Assembly: GCA_001584585.1 (NCBI GenBank)
Contig: LSYV01000013.1
Coordinates: 1,630,694-1,694,693 of the forward strand
Direction of reading: 5' to 3'
From: Gonium pectorale
Lineage: Eukaryota; Chlorophyta; Chlorophyceae; Chlamydomonadales; Volvocaceae
Length of the DNA stretch: 64,000 nt
A model generated the notes under the pieces. That model was given only the letters and a program-made list of their open reading frames with translations, was not told where the DNA came from and did not search any database. Shown one piece after another: positions 45,298-58,005 of this stretch. The translations under genes and the position numbers were made by a program. Each line of letters starts with the position of its first letter. Positions within the stretch are counted from its first letter, which is position 1.

Positions 45298-48200
45298 ATG
45301 TACCCGGGCAGTAGTTCCCTATTGCAAGCTCTTTCCGTTTGCGTGACGGTTCTGTGCGCCTGGCGGGTAGGGGCTGCTGCTGAGTCTCCGGGCCAGCAGG
45401 TCTCCGTTTACATGAGCGATGCGCGAGGCGTGCTGGACCTCAATTGGGACGCCGGCCCCCGCCTTTTGCTAGAGCAGCTTAAGTCGATGGAATTCAAGAT
45501 TGACGTCGTCAGCGACGCGCCTGCCGGCGGGCCATCGGCGATGGGGCGCGTCTTTGTCCTCCCAGCCCAAAACGGCCCGTCGCTGTATGCCAGCGTGCAT
45601 GACATGCAGCGAGTTGCCTCTTTTGTGGCCTCAGGGGGGCTAGTCGTCCTTGTGGACGCCCGCAACGGCGGTTCATTGCAAGAATTTGTCGCCGCTGCTC
45701 TCGGCTACAAAGGTAATATTGTTTGCAATGCTTAAATTGATACGTACGCTTTGCTTCGGGAGGGTCATCGATAAGTGCGATGTTCGGCTCCACTTCCATT
45801 TGCCGTAGCATCAGCGCCTTTTCACCCGTCGCCCGCAGGCGCCTGGCGATCATGCAAAGTAACAGGGAACAAAGTGCCCGAGGGCAATCCCTCACTGCTC
45901 GAGCGACACGCAAGATCTTTCTTGCCGGAGGCCCTGCTCCCTGACCGTTTGGACGAGTCCTCCCGAGTCACTCTGGTAAGTGCGCTCAAAAAGCCAGCCG
46001 TTCTCGTAGTCGTGCTTTGTCTGATGTGCCTCCATTATGTCATTTTCCAACATGACTCCATGTCTGTAATCCTGCCCTGCCTCGTTTGCTCCTCCCCCCG
46101 CCCCCCCCCCAGCTCCAATCGGGCTGCCGCAACAGTGACCCACTCTCAGTTGCATGGCCTTTGTACACCGCAAACGGAGACCCGCAACAGCTAGTGGCCG
46201 AGGCATTCGGCAAGGTCGGCAGCGCCGGCGCCGTCGTTTGGCTCGGCTACAACTGGCGGGCCGGCGCCAAGGCTGGCTGGGGAAGCCTGCTACAAGCACT
46301 CATTACTGAGTTTCTCGGAGGTGAGACTGCTGAGGTTTTTAGATTTTATCCTGGCGGCCTCCATTGAACGCTTTTCAACGCCCCCCGGTCGCCCACGCTT
46401 TGACACGTGCGTGCAGGAGGCTACGAAGCTCCCGTCGCTGCGGACGCCGACTTGAACACAGACACGTTTGAGCAGGTCGTTGACGTCGCCGCCGACGCTG
46501 CCACCGACACGGCTGACATGGTTCGCCGGCTGATGCAAGACATCGTCGCCGTCTACCCTCCTCCACCCTCACCCGTCGCGCCGCCGCCCCCTCCGCCGGA
46601 CTCTCCCCCGCCCTCTCCCCCGCCTCAGCTTCCGCCTTCACCAGTGCCCCCCTCTCCCATCCCGCTGCCCTCACCGCAGCCTCCGCCCTCGCCCTTCCCG
46701 CCCTCGCCTCCGCCGTCCCCCGCCCCGCCGTCGCCTCAGACAGGCTCACCGCCCCCGCCTTCGCCCACACCGCCCTCACCGCCTCCGCCGTCCCCTGCGC
46801 CGCCGGGACCGTCACCTCCCTCGCCCGCTCCTCAGCGGAATCCTCCCTCGCCAAAACCTCCCTCCCCCGCGCCCCCGTCGCCCAAGCCACCCTCGCCGGC
46901 GCCCTCGCCGCTGCCGCCGTCTCCTCAGCCGCCGCCGCCCAAGGCTCCGCCCGGCACCGCCCCCGTCAAGACTGAATGGTCCATCGTCATCACCCCGACT
47001 GCTAACCCTCGCATTCTCATTGGTAAGACAGTCTAGACGTAGAGGGGTCTGTAGGCTGAATCCGGTCAGTCGTGTCTTGTACATTGCTGTTGTCACCAGC
47101 CTTGTCGTCCTCACCACTTAGGTCTCGGTACAGATACATATTACAGGGTCCGCACAGAGGGGTCCCGCTCGCTGGCCACTTGGGACACATGTTCACGGCG
47201 CACTTAAGGTCACCCGCTTCGCACCCATTCCCGTATCGTTCCCGTGTCCCACCAGAGACCGTCGTGCTGAGGTTCTACGGACCCAACGCCAAGGTCATTA
47301 TCATCCGCATCTTCAGCCGCCTCATACTGGGCCACCGCCGCGCCGCCACCGAGTCTTCCGCTGATCCCGGCGCTATCGCACACGTGTACGACCAAGCCGA
47401 GAGCGAGGCCCTGGCCCCCGGCATGGGAGTCCGCAGCATGGTGCGGCACCGCTCCGAGCGCATCGAACCCGAGTCGGTCGCTCAGCTGCGTCGCCAGGAG
47501 GCCCAGGTCATGGACGCGTTTGCGCACCGCAGCCTCCAGGACAACTCGACCGGCGCCGGTGAGGAGGAGATGGGCGTGGAGTTCGTGGTGCTGGACTTCG
47601 TCAAGGTCCTGCCGCCGCCCTCGCCGCCGCCGAACCCGCCGCTGCCGCCCGGCACGCGTGCGCCGCCCCGGCTGCCGCCCTCGCCGCCCCTGGCGCCACG
47701 CATGCCTCCGCCGCGCTCCCCCATCAACATGAAGCGCTTCGGCAAGGCACTGGGGGCGCTGGAGATCGACATGGGCTTTGCCCCTCCGCCACCGCCGCCG
47801 CCCATGCCTCCGAGCCCCTCACCGCCGTTGCCCAGCCCTCCCAAGTCGCCCAGGTCGCCCAAGGTGCCCAAGGCGCCCCCGCCCCCGGGCGTGCCGCCCA
47901 GCCCCCGGCCGCCCAGCCCGCGCCCCCCGGCGCGGCCTTCGAGCATCAACGCCCCACCGCTGCCCCCTGGGGTTGGCCTTCCGCCCTCCTCCCCGCCCAA
48001 GATGCGCCCTCCTCCGCCTGCGCCCGCCGTCCCGGCGCTGTTAGCGGCCTTCAAGGGCATGTCTGGCATGGGCGTTTACCACTCGCCCTCGCGGCCGGTG
48101 CTGTGGTTTGATGACCCCGACTTCAAGGACATCCGCCAGCCCCGCTCCTCCGCCAACCTGATCAGCCGTGATGCCAACGCTTGCAATTTCACGCTGGGCG

Positions 48201-48946
48201 CGTGCGTGCAGTGCCCCCGCGCCTGGCAGGCCAACGAGACGGTGCACAACGTGACGATCCTCTTTCGCGAGCCCTGGCAGGTGGGGCTGTGGCGTTGCGT
48301 TGCGATGCGCGACCTTGCTGGGCGTGACGGGCCCAAAGGAGGAGAAAGAGGAGGGGGGCCGTGGATCCTGTGTGCGCGCTTGCACTCCGGCTCCGACTGA
48401 CCCTCGACTGACCCTCGACTGACCCTCGCACCGTCCGCACGCGCGCTCGTGGCGCTCTGCAATGTAAGTCCGCGCCACTCGCTTCTGTTACCTGACCTTT
48501 CTCTGCCTTCCCCCTTGCTCTTTGAATCCTCCCCGCAGCTCGATGCCATCCACATCACGCAGCTGCAGAACCCTGGCGTCCTCACCGTCGAGCTGCTGCC
48601 CTGGCCCGCCGTGCCCATCCCCGGCCTGCCCGGCCTCAAGCCCGTTGCCGGCACGCTGTCGACTCCCATCTGGAACGTAACCAACGACGTGATGATGTGC
48701 GGCACGACCCTCGTCATTCCCTTCGGCAAGCGCGCCGGCACCTCTGTCACCGTGCCCAAGCGCGGCAAGCAGGACGCGATCCCCCCCGCGCTCCGCTCAA
48801 CGGCCCTGGGCGGCGTCAACATCGTCCTCAAGCCGCAGCCCAAGGGCGGCAGCAAGCCGCCCGGCTACTCCTTTGTGTACCGGGTAACGTTTGACGGCCG
48901 AGCGCTGTACCCCAACGACGCCAACCTGTACAAGGGCGCCGCCTAG
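45298..48946 (+). CDS. Secreted hydroxyproline-rich glycoprotein with an N-terminal globular domain
   Basis: Six exons close in phase: 45298-45712, 45839-45975, 46113-46320, 46417-47022, 47256-48280 and 48539-48946, giving 932 residues. A signal peptide covers about 1-27 ([16 protein letters not shown]). Residues ~30-265 are an alpha/beta domain with [27 protein letters not shown] and VVWLGYNW, reminiscent of class I glutamine amidotransferase-like folds (inference). A Pro-rich stalk follows at ~305-435 (PPSPPPP-type repeats), then a charged segment and a second Pro-rich block. The C-terminal ~270 residues include [16 protein letters not shown] and a beta-rich region ([22 protein letters not shown]) resembling discoidin-like jelly rolls. 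SPP/SPPPP stalks are the hallmark of volvocine extracellular matrix proteins, where Pro is hydroxylated and arabinosylated. No pherophorin domain is seen. The role is probably structural, in the cell wall or matrix. Confidence 0.85.
48394..48426. repeat. Tandem repeat, 11-base unit, three copies, in the last intron of the hydroxyproline-rich protein gene
   Basis: CGACTGACCCT is repeated exactly three times within intron 48281-48538. Confidence 0.9.
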
Positions 48947-50907
48947 TCCGTCGGGCAGTGCATGGTGCCGTCCCCCCGCCGCACCCATACCTAGGCAATG
49001 GGAGATTCGCCGTACTTTGGCATGCGGGGCGCAGCGGTACCACGCGTGACGGGGGGGGGTCAGGGTCTTGCGGGGGCTTGTGGCTTGATGATGGGAGTGA
49101 CGCCGGGGCATGGTGATGCGACTCTAGGCGGGGAGGGGCGGTGTACAGCGTGCTGGCTTTGAATCGTGGATGGCGCCGCGGCCTCGCGGGGTTGTTGCGG
49201 CGCCGGCTTCTTTTTATCCGTGTGCGCGCGTGCTGTCTTCTTACCTACCTCTTAGTCTTCCTCGGATAGTGTGCATCTAGCTTGGGGCTCTAGTTTACTG
49301 CTTGGTTGCACAAAACCAGGATGCATCGCGCGAGAGAGCGCCTGCAGACGTTGACCGCTTGACCGTGTGTCCTGATGTCTGGTGTGCGACCCTTAAGCCC
49401 GACGGCCACGGGGGACAAAGACAGGGGGCGCTTACACACGTACGTAACTACAGGGTATGCGAGCCGCGCAAGCGGCAACGTGCTGGATTCATGACCCTTG
49501 ATTGCTTTATGACATTCCATTCTTTGGGGACGACGGACGTGCGGCGATTCGTACGAGTACGTATGGTACTTCACTTGACACTTGCGCTTCCTACTGCTTC
49601 TTGCACAAGCACGTACGCTGTCCTCACCGGCGGATATCTGGTGCGGCTCTGTGAACGCGGGCGCATTCATATGCTGGGAGCATAGGGCTGGGAGCATAGA
49701 TTTTGAATGTACGATGTGTGGCGGTTGCCCAACTGGTGGATTAGGTCTCATCGTCATCTTAACTTGCGCTTGTTTGGCATCCCTCCGCACCTCCACCGGT
49801 TGCGTAACTTGCGTGTGAACCCAACCCCATGGCCGTAGCGAACCGTGTTTGGTCCCTGTCACGATATCTGTTTGTGATGTTAGGGAGAAAGAAAGAGAGA
49901 AATTGAGCATTTCTCATGCTATCACTACGTCTGCGTCAGTTTGTCATGCTCAATGGACGTTGCCGTGCGCCATCGGGTTATGGTGTTTGGAGTGTTTCGG
50001 CCCACCTGCGTCCATCCCGGTTTGTTGTGCTGGGTTGTGTGCAGGGCTGTGTGTTTGTGTGGATGTAGTTGGTCGTCCTCCGGAGAATTGTAAAAAGCAA
50101 GGAGACACTACGTTCATCTTCACACAAATTATGCCTACATTCTAAGAGAGGCGTAGCTTTCAGTACAGTTTTGATTTGGCTAAGCCCCAGTGGAGTCCAC
50201 GATCCGTACGCATCCAGTTGCGTCAGTGACCCATGGGCCGACGGGGGAGAGGCACCCCATGACCCCAAGCGGCCATGTTGTGGCACGGAAGAGAGTGGGC
50301 ATTGCCTTACGGGCGACCTTGGTTGGCATTGAAGTACTGGCGAGCCCTATGCGGGACTTTCGGGTAAAAGTGCTTCACATGGGCACGGGCAGAATGCGGT
50401 GGTATAAAAAAATCAGAAACAGGGAAGGATCACACAGTGTCAGGGCAAGCGGGTGTCTCATCCCTTCACACATACACAAGTAGGCAGCTGGCATGCTGAT
50501 GCATCGGGCGCAGTGCACGGTGGAGTGTGGCACAGCAAGCAATGGGGCATGCCTGGAGCTGGCGCTGGGTAAGTCCTTCAGTCAACATAGCTGAGACTTG
50601 GAACGATACGCGCGTTTGCAGCCTGCGTGTTTGCCCCGTGTAGCTGAGAGTGCCGCATGCATGAAAATGCATGGATCCCAGTAAGTTATCCGCACAGTGG
50701 AAGGGCTTATTGAGCCAAGGGTATGATGCACGGGGAAATGGCACGTACCCGCCGTACAAAAACGCGTCCTCAGTTCTTTCCATCTTAGGGGCACAGAGTA
50801 CTCTCCAACAGCGGAGCATACAGAACAGTACAAATATTATACAGCAAACGGCCCATTTCTTGACAGCGGGTTGCTCTTGCTCTAGCCTACTCTAATCTAG
50901 GCACCGC
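48947..50907. other. Intergenic region between two + strand genes
   Basis: It should hold the 3' UTR of the hydroxyproline-rich protein gene and the promoter of the poly(A) polymerase gene. No exon is supportable. TGTAA at 50088 is the first algal-type poly(A) signal noticed. Confidence 0.5.
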
Positions 50908-53900
50908 ATGGCCGGTGCGAATCTTGAAGAGGTATACCTTTTAAAACCGCTGAACGAGTCCGCCCCAACAGCCGAGGACAAGCGCCACAGCCAGGAGCTC
51001 GAGGCGGTGCGCAACGTTTCTACCTGGCCTCTCTCGCTTTGATGCTCTCTATGCTCTTGATCGAACTTGCCTGTTGCAGTTCCTCCGCTCCAGCGGCCTT
51101 TACGAGTCGCTGGATGAGGCGCTTCTGCGCGAGGAAGTGCTTGGGCTCTTCTACCAGTTGGTGCAGTCTTGGGTGAAGGGCGTATGTCGCAAGAAGAACT
51201 TCAACGTGGAGGATGCGCGAGCGCACGTCTACACGTTCGGCTCCTACCGACTGGGCGTGCACGGGCCAGGCAAGAAGCCGCAGAGGATTGAAATATACAT
51301 GGCGAAGCCTAAGCGGCTCGGCGCGCAGGTTCCGACATGGACACGCTGGTTGTTGGGCCGCGTTACGTACTGCGCGACACGGACTTCTTTGGGAGCGAGA
51401 AGCACTGTCTGGAGTACATCCTATCGGTGAGAAGTCCCGGAGGCAGGGCTTGGGGCTGCGGGAGGGTGTGGGGTGTTTGGGGTGCGGGAAGCGTATGGAC
51501 GCGTGACCTTGCAGGCACCCGGGAAAGTGACCAGTGACGGGACCCTCTTTGGGCTCATAGATAAATCTTTTACCTTCCACTCATTCCCATCTGCTCCATC
51601 CTGGCAACAGCAAACGCCTGACGTCGCGGAAATGCAACCGGTGCCAGACGCGTTCGTGCCTATGATTGGCATCAAGGTAGGGAGCTGCGGTGACTAGAGG
51701 CTTACTGGGAGCTTTACAGTGCCGGGCACCAGTCATGCAACCAACAATGCCGGGCACTGGCTTGGGCCCATGCTTCGTTGCCGGCGACGGACCTCCTTAA
51801 TGCGCCCACAGCGGCCTTGCCTAGCACATGACCGCAAGCCTCCTGGCCAACTTTGCGCCTGACCAGCGGGTGGAAGAAGAAGGCTGAATCACCCGCTCTT
51901 CATGTCAAGTTTGGGCTCCTCATCGATGCCGCGCCCTTGCGTCCTGGCGGCCGCCACGCCACATACCCATTGCGATGCCCATGCTCTGTTCCTTGCCTTG
52001 TGTGTCGTCCCACCCTCCTCCCGCTTCTCCTCTTGCTTCGGCGATTGCAGTACAAGGGCGTCCAGCTGGACGTCCTGTACGCCCCGCTGGCAATGCACAC
52101 CCTGCCAGAGCAGCTCGACCTGTCCAACCACGCCGTGCTGCGCGGCTGCGACGAGCCCACGGTGCGCTCCCTCAACGGGTGCCGCGTCACCGACACCATC
52201 CTTCGCCTGGTGCCGCGACAGGTGCGGGGGCAGGAGGGGCCACGCGGGCGGGTCGGTCGGTCGGTCGGTCGGGGGTTGCGGCCTGGCAGCCGCAGCTGGC
52301 TGGGAATTAGGAACCAACGGAGTGGTGAGCCCGGAATCGGGCGCTGACTGTGNNNNNNNNNNNNNNNNNNNNNNNNNNNNNNNNNNNNNNNNNNNNNNNN
52401 NNNNNNNNNNNNNNNNNNNNNNNNNNNNNNNNNNNNNNNNNNNNNNNNNNNNNNNNNNNNNNNNNNNNNNNNNNNNNNNNNNNNNNNNNNNNNNNNNNNN
52501 NNNNNNNNNNNNNNNNNNNNNNNNNNNNNNNNNNNNNNNNNNNNNNNNNNNNNNNNNNNNNNNNNNNNNNNNNNNNNNNNNNNNNNNNNNNNNNNNNNNN
52601 NNNNNNNNNNNNNNNNNNNNNNNNNNNNNNNNNNNNNNNNNNNNNNNNNNNNNNNNNNNNNNNNNNNNNNNNNNNNNNNNNNNNNNNNNNNNNNNNNNNN
52701 NNNNNNNNNNNNNNNNNNNNNNNNNNNNNNNNNNNNNNNNNNNNNNNNNNNNNNNNNNNNNNNNNNNNNNNNNNNNNNNNNNNNNNNNNNNNNNNNNNNN
52801 NNNNNNNNNNNNNNNNNNNNNNNNNNNNNNNNNNNNNNNNNNNNNNNNNNNNNNNNNNNNNNNNNNNNNNNNNNNNNNNNNNNNNNNNNNNNNNNNNNNN
52901 NNNNNNNNNNNNNNNNNNNNNNNNNNNNNNNNNNNNNNNNNNNNNNNNNNNNNNNNNNNNNNNNNNNNNNNNNNNNNNNNNNNNNNNNNNNNNNNNNNNN
53001 NNNNNNNNNNNNNNNNNNNNNNNNNNNNNNNNNNNNNNNNNNNNNNNNNNNNNNNNNNNNNNNNNNNNNNNNNNNNNNNNNNNNNNNNNNNNNNNNNNNN
53101 NNNNNNNNNNNNNNNNNNNNNNNNNNNNNNNNNNNNNNNNNNNNNATCTTGCAAGGCTAGGCGCGGCGTCGCGCTTGACTGAGTAGCTGCGAGCAGGAAA
53201 GCGTTGCTTCTGGCCGGGTTGTAGGGGCGATTTCGATGTTGCGGTATGTTACGTGCGTAAACAACTCCAATACGGGATTGTAACGCGTGCCGAGTTGATG
53301 CCTCTGGATTCCCGCTCATGCGCCCATCGCTTTCAGGTCGGCACCATGATCCCAACGCGGTTTCACCACCCCGTATTTTTTCAGGACGTGTTCAGGCTGG
53401 CGCTCCGCGCCGTCAAGCACTGGGCGGCCCTCCGCGGCATCGCCTCCAACGTCACCGGCTACCTGGGTGGGGTCAACCTGGCCATCATGGTGCGCGGCGG
53501 CGCCGACGCGACATTACAAGGCGCCCTACATTCTGCTGGCGCACGCCTTTCTGGCCCTGCAAGCACACCGGAACCACTGAGCCTGACCACGCTTTCTGTA
53601 CCTACTCCGCCCACCCTTTCACACTCTGCACCTTGACCTTGTTGCCTTTGTATCCGCAGGTCGCCAAGATCTGCCAGCTCTATCCTCGCGCCGAGGCGTC
53701 CACGGTGCTGCTCAAGTTCTTCATCCTGCTGAAGGCCTGGCCCTGGCCGCGCGCCATCCACCTGCGCGTGCCGGAGGACCACAGCATGGGGCTGCCCGTG
53801 TGGGACCCGCGGCCCGGCACGCGCGACAGCCTGGCGCTCATGCCCGTCATCACGCCCGCGTACCCCAGCATGAACAGCCTGTACAACGTGCAGCGGAGCA

Positions 53901-56900
53901 CCCTGGAGGTGCGCGCGCGGCGCACTCACAGTGGTGGCTGGGACCTTGGAGAGACGTGAACGGCGGGCGTTACGCGCTGAGTGACCACCTTGTTGCTGGC
54001 GGCGGCTTCGTGCCCGCGCATGAGAGGGCATTGCGGCGCGCCTCCGGCCAATGTCTTGCATCCCTGAACCTTAGCGGCCAGCAAGATGTGTTAGTAGTCG
54101 AGACACTGTTACTGTGATCTCGTGGGCTGCGTGCAGGTCATGACGGCCGAGTTTGCCAACGCAGCGGAGGTGTGCACGTCCTTCATGCGCTGCCTAAACG
54201 GCCAGCCTATCGAGTGGTCGCGCCTCTTCGCGCCCGTGCCGTTCTTCACGCAGCATACCTTCTATATCCAGGTGCGGGTCTGGGACGCCTCCGGGTGTCG
54301 AGTTCGGGGAAGAAGGATGGCGAGGCGCAGCCCTGCGCGTCAACCACATTCCTGCTCCCAGTCGTTCATACTAATCAAACGACTGATCACTTTGTTCAGG
54401 GCTGCGCCTAACGGCTGCGATGTTAAAACTAGGTCTGGTTCGGATCGGAAGGCTCCGGTGGCCAGGGCTTCTCGGGTGTGAGTGTCGTACGAGCTAACCC
54501 CGTCCCACCACATACCACCACTTGCTCGCTCTTGGGCTAAGAATAACCACCCGACCACCCGCCCGCCGGCCCGCCCTGCAGCTTGAGGTGTCAGCGGATG
54601 GCGAGCACGACCTCGTGCTTTGGGATGGCTGGGTGAGCAGCCGCATCCGCAGGCTGGTGCGCAACCTGGAGGACCATGTGCGCGTCAGGTACGTGCACAT
54701 TGAAGACAGCCGTGTGAAGCAGGGAACCTGTGGATGGAGGAGGCGAGACAGGCGGAAAACAGAAGAGGTGTTGTGTGATTGGTCAAAGGGCTGTGACGAT
54801 TGCAAATGGGGTAGGGGAGGAGCGGGCAACGGGTCGCGCAACTGTTTACCCGAGCAGCGCAGCTTAGTCATGCTTCTTACCGTGCCCACCAAGTTCTTGC
54901 CTTTACCTGATCTCCCTGAACCCCTTTGAATGTCAGGCCCTATCCGAAGGCGCAGCGCGCGCCGTCCGGACCCAAGTCGGTGGAGCCCGAGCGGCCGCGG
55001 CTGCTGTACTACATCGGCATCGACAAGCGCCAGGCGGCCGCTGTCACGGCGTCGCAACTGCTGCCAAACGGCCAGCTGGCGGCGCTGCCGCCCCACGCGC
55101 CGGGCGCCGCGGCCACGGTGCCCGCGGGCAAGGTGGACCTCAAGCAGCCCTGCCTCATCTTCGTGAACGAGGTGCGCACTGCGGGGGCATACGGAAGACG
55201 GACGGAGACGGGAATGGGAACTGGTAGGCGCTGGGGCCCTGGTTTCGAGCGCCAGTGGCCACGTCGTGGGCTAACTCATTGGGGATAAACGGTCGCATGG
55301 ATGGCCACCCTATGGTCCGCATTGTGGTCTGCGGCGTACGGCCGCTGTGCCATGCAGACACGTCGGCAGATCACTCCACCGGTGCGGACGCTAATAGCAT
55401 TGATCCTTCATTCCTCCTGAAGGGTATCTGTTATCCTGCGGTATGCTGTTGATCTCCATGTAGGGACAAATAAGTCCAAGAGTGTCGCGATCGCACGTGA
55501 CCTGTGATTGCCGCCCCGCAGGTAACCGCGTGGCCCGCTAAGCGCGCCGGCATGGAGCTGCGCGTCAACGTGCTGAAGAAGGCGCAGCTGCCGCCCTGGC
55601 TCACACAGCCCAAGGAGGAGATGCTGCCCGCTGCGCAGCAAGAAGCAGCGGCGGACACGGGCGCGGAGCGACCGGCGGTGAAGCTTGAGGCACTGCCACC
55701 GCCCGCTGATGGTTCGGCGGCGGTGGCAGCTGGACCTCAGCAACTCGGAGACCAGGTACGCCCCATCAATCTGCGCTGGTATCTGAAACTCGGTGTTGCT
55801 GGACTTGGTTTGGTAGCCACATTGCTTACGCTCTCCGTCATATCAGACCGGTGGAGCTCCTTGCACCCTTTTCTGCCTGTCCTGATTTGATGAGATGCCA
55901 CGTGTTATCGTCCGGACGTGCAGGCGGACGGCTCGAGGAGCGGGACCGGATCGCCCTCGGGCGCCGAGGCGGCCCCCGCGGCGCCGGGCGTCAAGCGTGC
56001 CGCGCCCGATGGACCCTCATTAGAGGGGTCTTCCCGGAGCGGTGCGCAGCAGCGCCCGTCGCCCCCGGCGAAGCGGCAGAAAGCGGCGCAGGTGGGTGGG
56101 CGGAGAGGCGCAAGGCGTGCTGCGGTTAGCGGGACGGGGGACCGGGAACGGGGCTTTGGGATCTGGTCTGAGCGCGCCAGCATGCCGAGGGCTGTCGGTA
56201 GGCGACTCATTGTGAGGTTGCGCCACTTGCGGGTTTTGACGGTGCCCCGTAGGTACGTGACAGGGCCCTGCAGCTATACGACATGGCCGATGCATTTGGC
56301 ATCCTTTGCCGCGGCGACTATCTCATCATCGCAACAATGTCGCCGCTTGGATGTAGCTGTCAGAGCACTAGGGCGCTGCCGGCTTCAGTGCCGCGGGCAC
56401 TGGGTTAGGTTTGTCAAAAGGTGCTTGGCGTACCAGTGCTGGATAGGGGCTTAGACAGAGGGGCAGGAGGGAAAGTGGAGTAAGAGAGCGGTCGCTAGGT
56501 GCATTCGGATGTGCATAAACGGCCATGGTTCGCATATCAGCTATCAATTTGTCACTTTGAAATCAGTTGCCCGTCGTTGCCCAAGCTCATTACGTGCTCT
56601 TGATCCGCCACCAAAACATCCTCGCCTGTGTCTTGTGCCTTGTGCTGTGCGTGTGCTGTCGTGGCATATGTTGTATTTATGTCGCCTTGTCTATCTGTGA
56701 TGTGCTTTCGGTCGGTTGCCGTTTGCTCACGTGCCATCCGGCGCGACATCGGGCGCGACATCGTTATGGTGATATCTCGTCACTCGTGACATGTCACAAA
56801 ATTGCTAATCGGGTTGGGGTCTTCTGGAATGTTGCGTTCACGATTGTGGCGCGGTGTGCTCCGTGGCACGGTGTTTTACATTGGCCTTGCTTCAAACCAC

Positions 56901-58005
56901 CGTTTTGGGCCACCGTTGCTTGAACCACCGTTGTGGGCCGCCGTTGCATTACCCCTGCAACCCGCAATGGCACTGCTATTGCTCTGCGTTGCGGCGTTTC
57001 ACGACATCGTCCTCATCCATGCCGCTCTTGACATTCGTGCCTTGTCCGGGGTGATTGGAATCCTGGCGTGGGATCATCATGGTTCGCCTCGCCGGCACCC
57101 CATGATGTCCGTCGGCGCGGCGCCTGGGCTCACACCTTGCGATACCAACGTCTCTATTTTGCAACGCGCGCGTTCATGCGTCTTGTTATGGGCCATGCCG
57201 CGAACTCTATGTGGGGCCATGACCTGACTCGGACCGCTGGTTCGTTTGGATGACTGTCCTGGCGGCTCTTTGGGTCTCTGGTTTGAACATTGACGGTTGG
57301 ATATGCGTGTTTGCTACGACGGTTTCATGTGTGTGTTTGCTGTTCACGTTTGTGTGCGTGTGGTTGTGCGTCGGCTTTTCCCCTCCCCTTCGTCGCCCCT
57401 TGGCGGTGCTGCCCTCACCTTCTGCAGGCTCCTCCAGATACCATACAAGCGGCCCAGCTGCACGCAACCGTCGCAGCGCCCAGTCGGCAGCCCTCTCGCT
57501 CCCACTCGCCCGCCCTACCCTTCGACAGCCAAGCCGCCGCCGCTGCCGCCGGCCCCGCCATTTGCGGCCCCCCGGGGCCTTCGGGAGACGGTGACCTCAC
57601 CCCGGAGGCCAAGGTTCAGCTTGAACAGCAGGCATCCGTCGCCGACGAGCGCGCAGCGGTGCGGGAGTCACAACTGCACAACACCGGTCGGGATATGGGC
57701 GACTGGCTGGGAGTGGACCACGGTGTGTGCCTGCAAAGCCCGACGGCAGTCAAGGTATGTTCGTGGACACGCTTGGGTGGGTCGCTGCGGGGCCCCACCG
57801 ATTGAATTCGGACAGGCCTTGGGACCACGGAAGAAGTGGTCCCAAGGCCGCAGGTTTTGCCGTGCCTGCAAGCGAATACGGTCAGCCTAGTTGTGAGGTT
57901 GGTTGCGAGGAGTCAAGAATGTGCAAGGATCTCTGCTTTCGTTTGGCGCCTTGTCCACAGGGCTCGCCGGGCGGCAGCAGCGGCGGCGGCAGTGGCGGTA
58001 GCTGA
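50908..58005 (+). CDS. Nuclear poly(A) polymerase
   Basis: Fourteen exons close in phase: 50908-51006, 51080-51269, 51329-51426, 51611-51676, 52051-52221, 53385-53489, 53660-53908, 54137-54271, 54582-54688, 54937-55171, 55522-55755, 55924-56091, 57428-57754 and 57961-58005, giving 742 residues. The enzyme adds poly(A) tails to mRNA 3' ends. The nucleotidyltransferase core is complete: [20 protein letters not shown] carries the two catalytic Asp, and [14 protein letters not shown] the third. [45 protein letters not shown] and [22 protein letters not shown] are family blocks in the usual order. An RNA-binding-domain-like part and a disordered tail follow, with a basic signal [11 protein letters not shown] (likely NLS). 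The exon 2/3 intron (51270-51328) is only 59 bases and has a GC donor. The gap of N's lies wholly in intron 52222-53384. An alternative last exon 58124-58150 (DFLAPNAP, stop) is also in phase. Confidence 0.92.
52251..52270. repeat. (GGTC)5 microsatellite beside the assembly gap
   Basis: Five exact GGTC units lie 82 bases before the run of N's, in the same intron. Confidence 0.9.
52353..53145. other. Assembly gap (793 N)
   Basis: Unknown bases. Flanking exons of the poly(A) polymerase (ending LRLVPRQ and starting [13 protein letters not shown]) are contiguous in the family, so no coding sequence seems to be missing. Confidence 0.98.
57815..57849 (+). repeat. Perfect hairpin: 14-base stem, 7-base loop, in the last poly(A) polymerase intron
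   Basis: GGCCTTGGGACCAC (57815-57828) is the exact reverse complement of GTGGTCCCAAGGCC (57836-57849), with loop GGAAGAA. It lies 60 bases after the donor of exon 13, in intron 57755-57960. Confidence 0.85.

Noticed and set aside
46550..46970. Minus-strand frame rich in Arg/Gly opposite the Pro-rich stalk
   Set aside because: It is the antisense shadow of the PPSPPP repeats on the + strand.
51889..53355. Long frames of X residues across 52.3-53.1 kb
   Set aside because: They are artefacts of translating the run of N's.
56802..57227. 141-codon frame inside the poly(A) polymerase intron, with hydrophobic stretches
   Set aside because: It lies in intron 56092-57427, has no recognisable family, and neighbouring exons join in phase without it.
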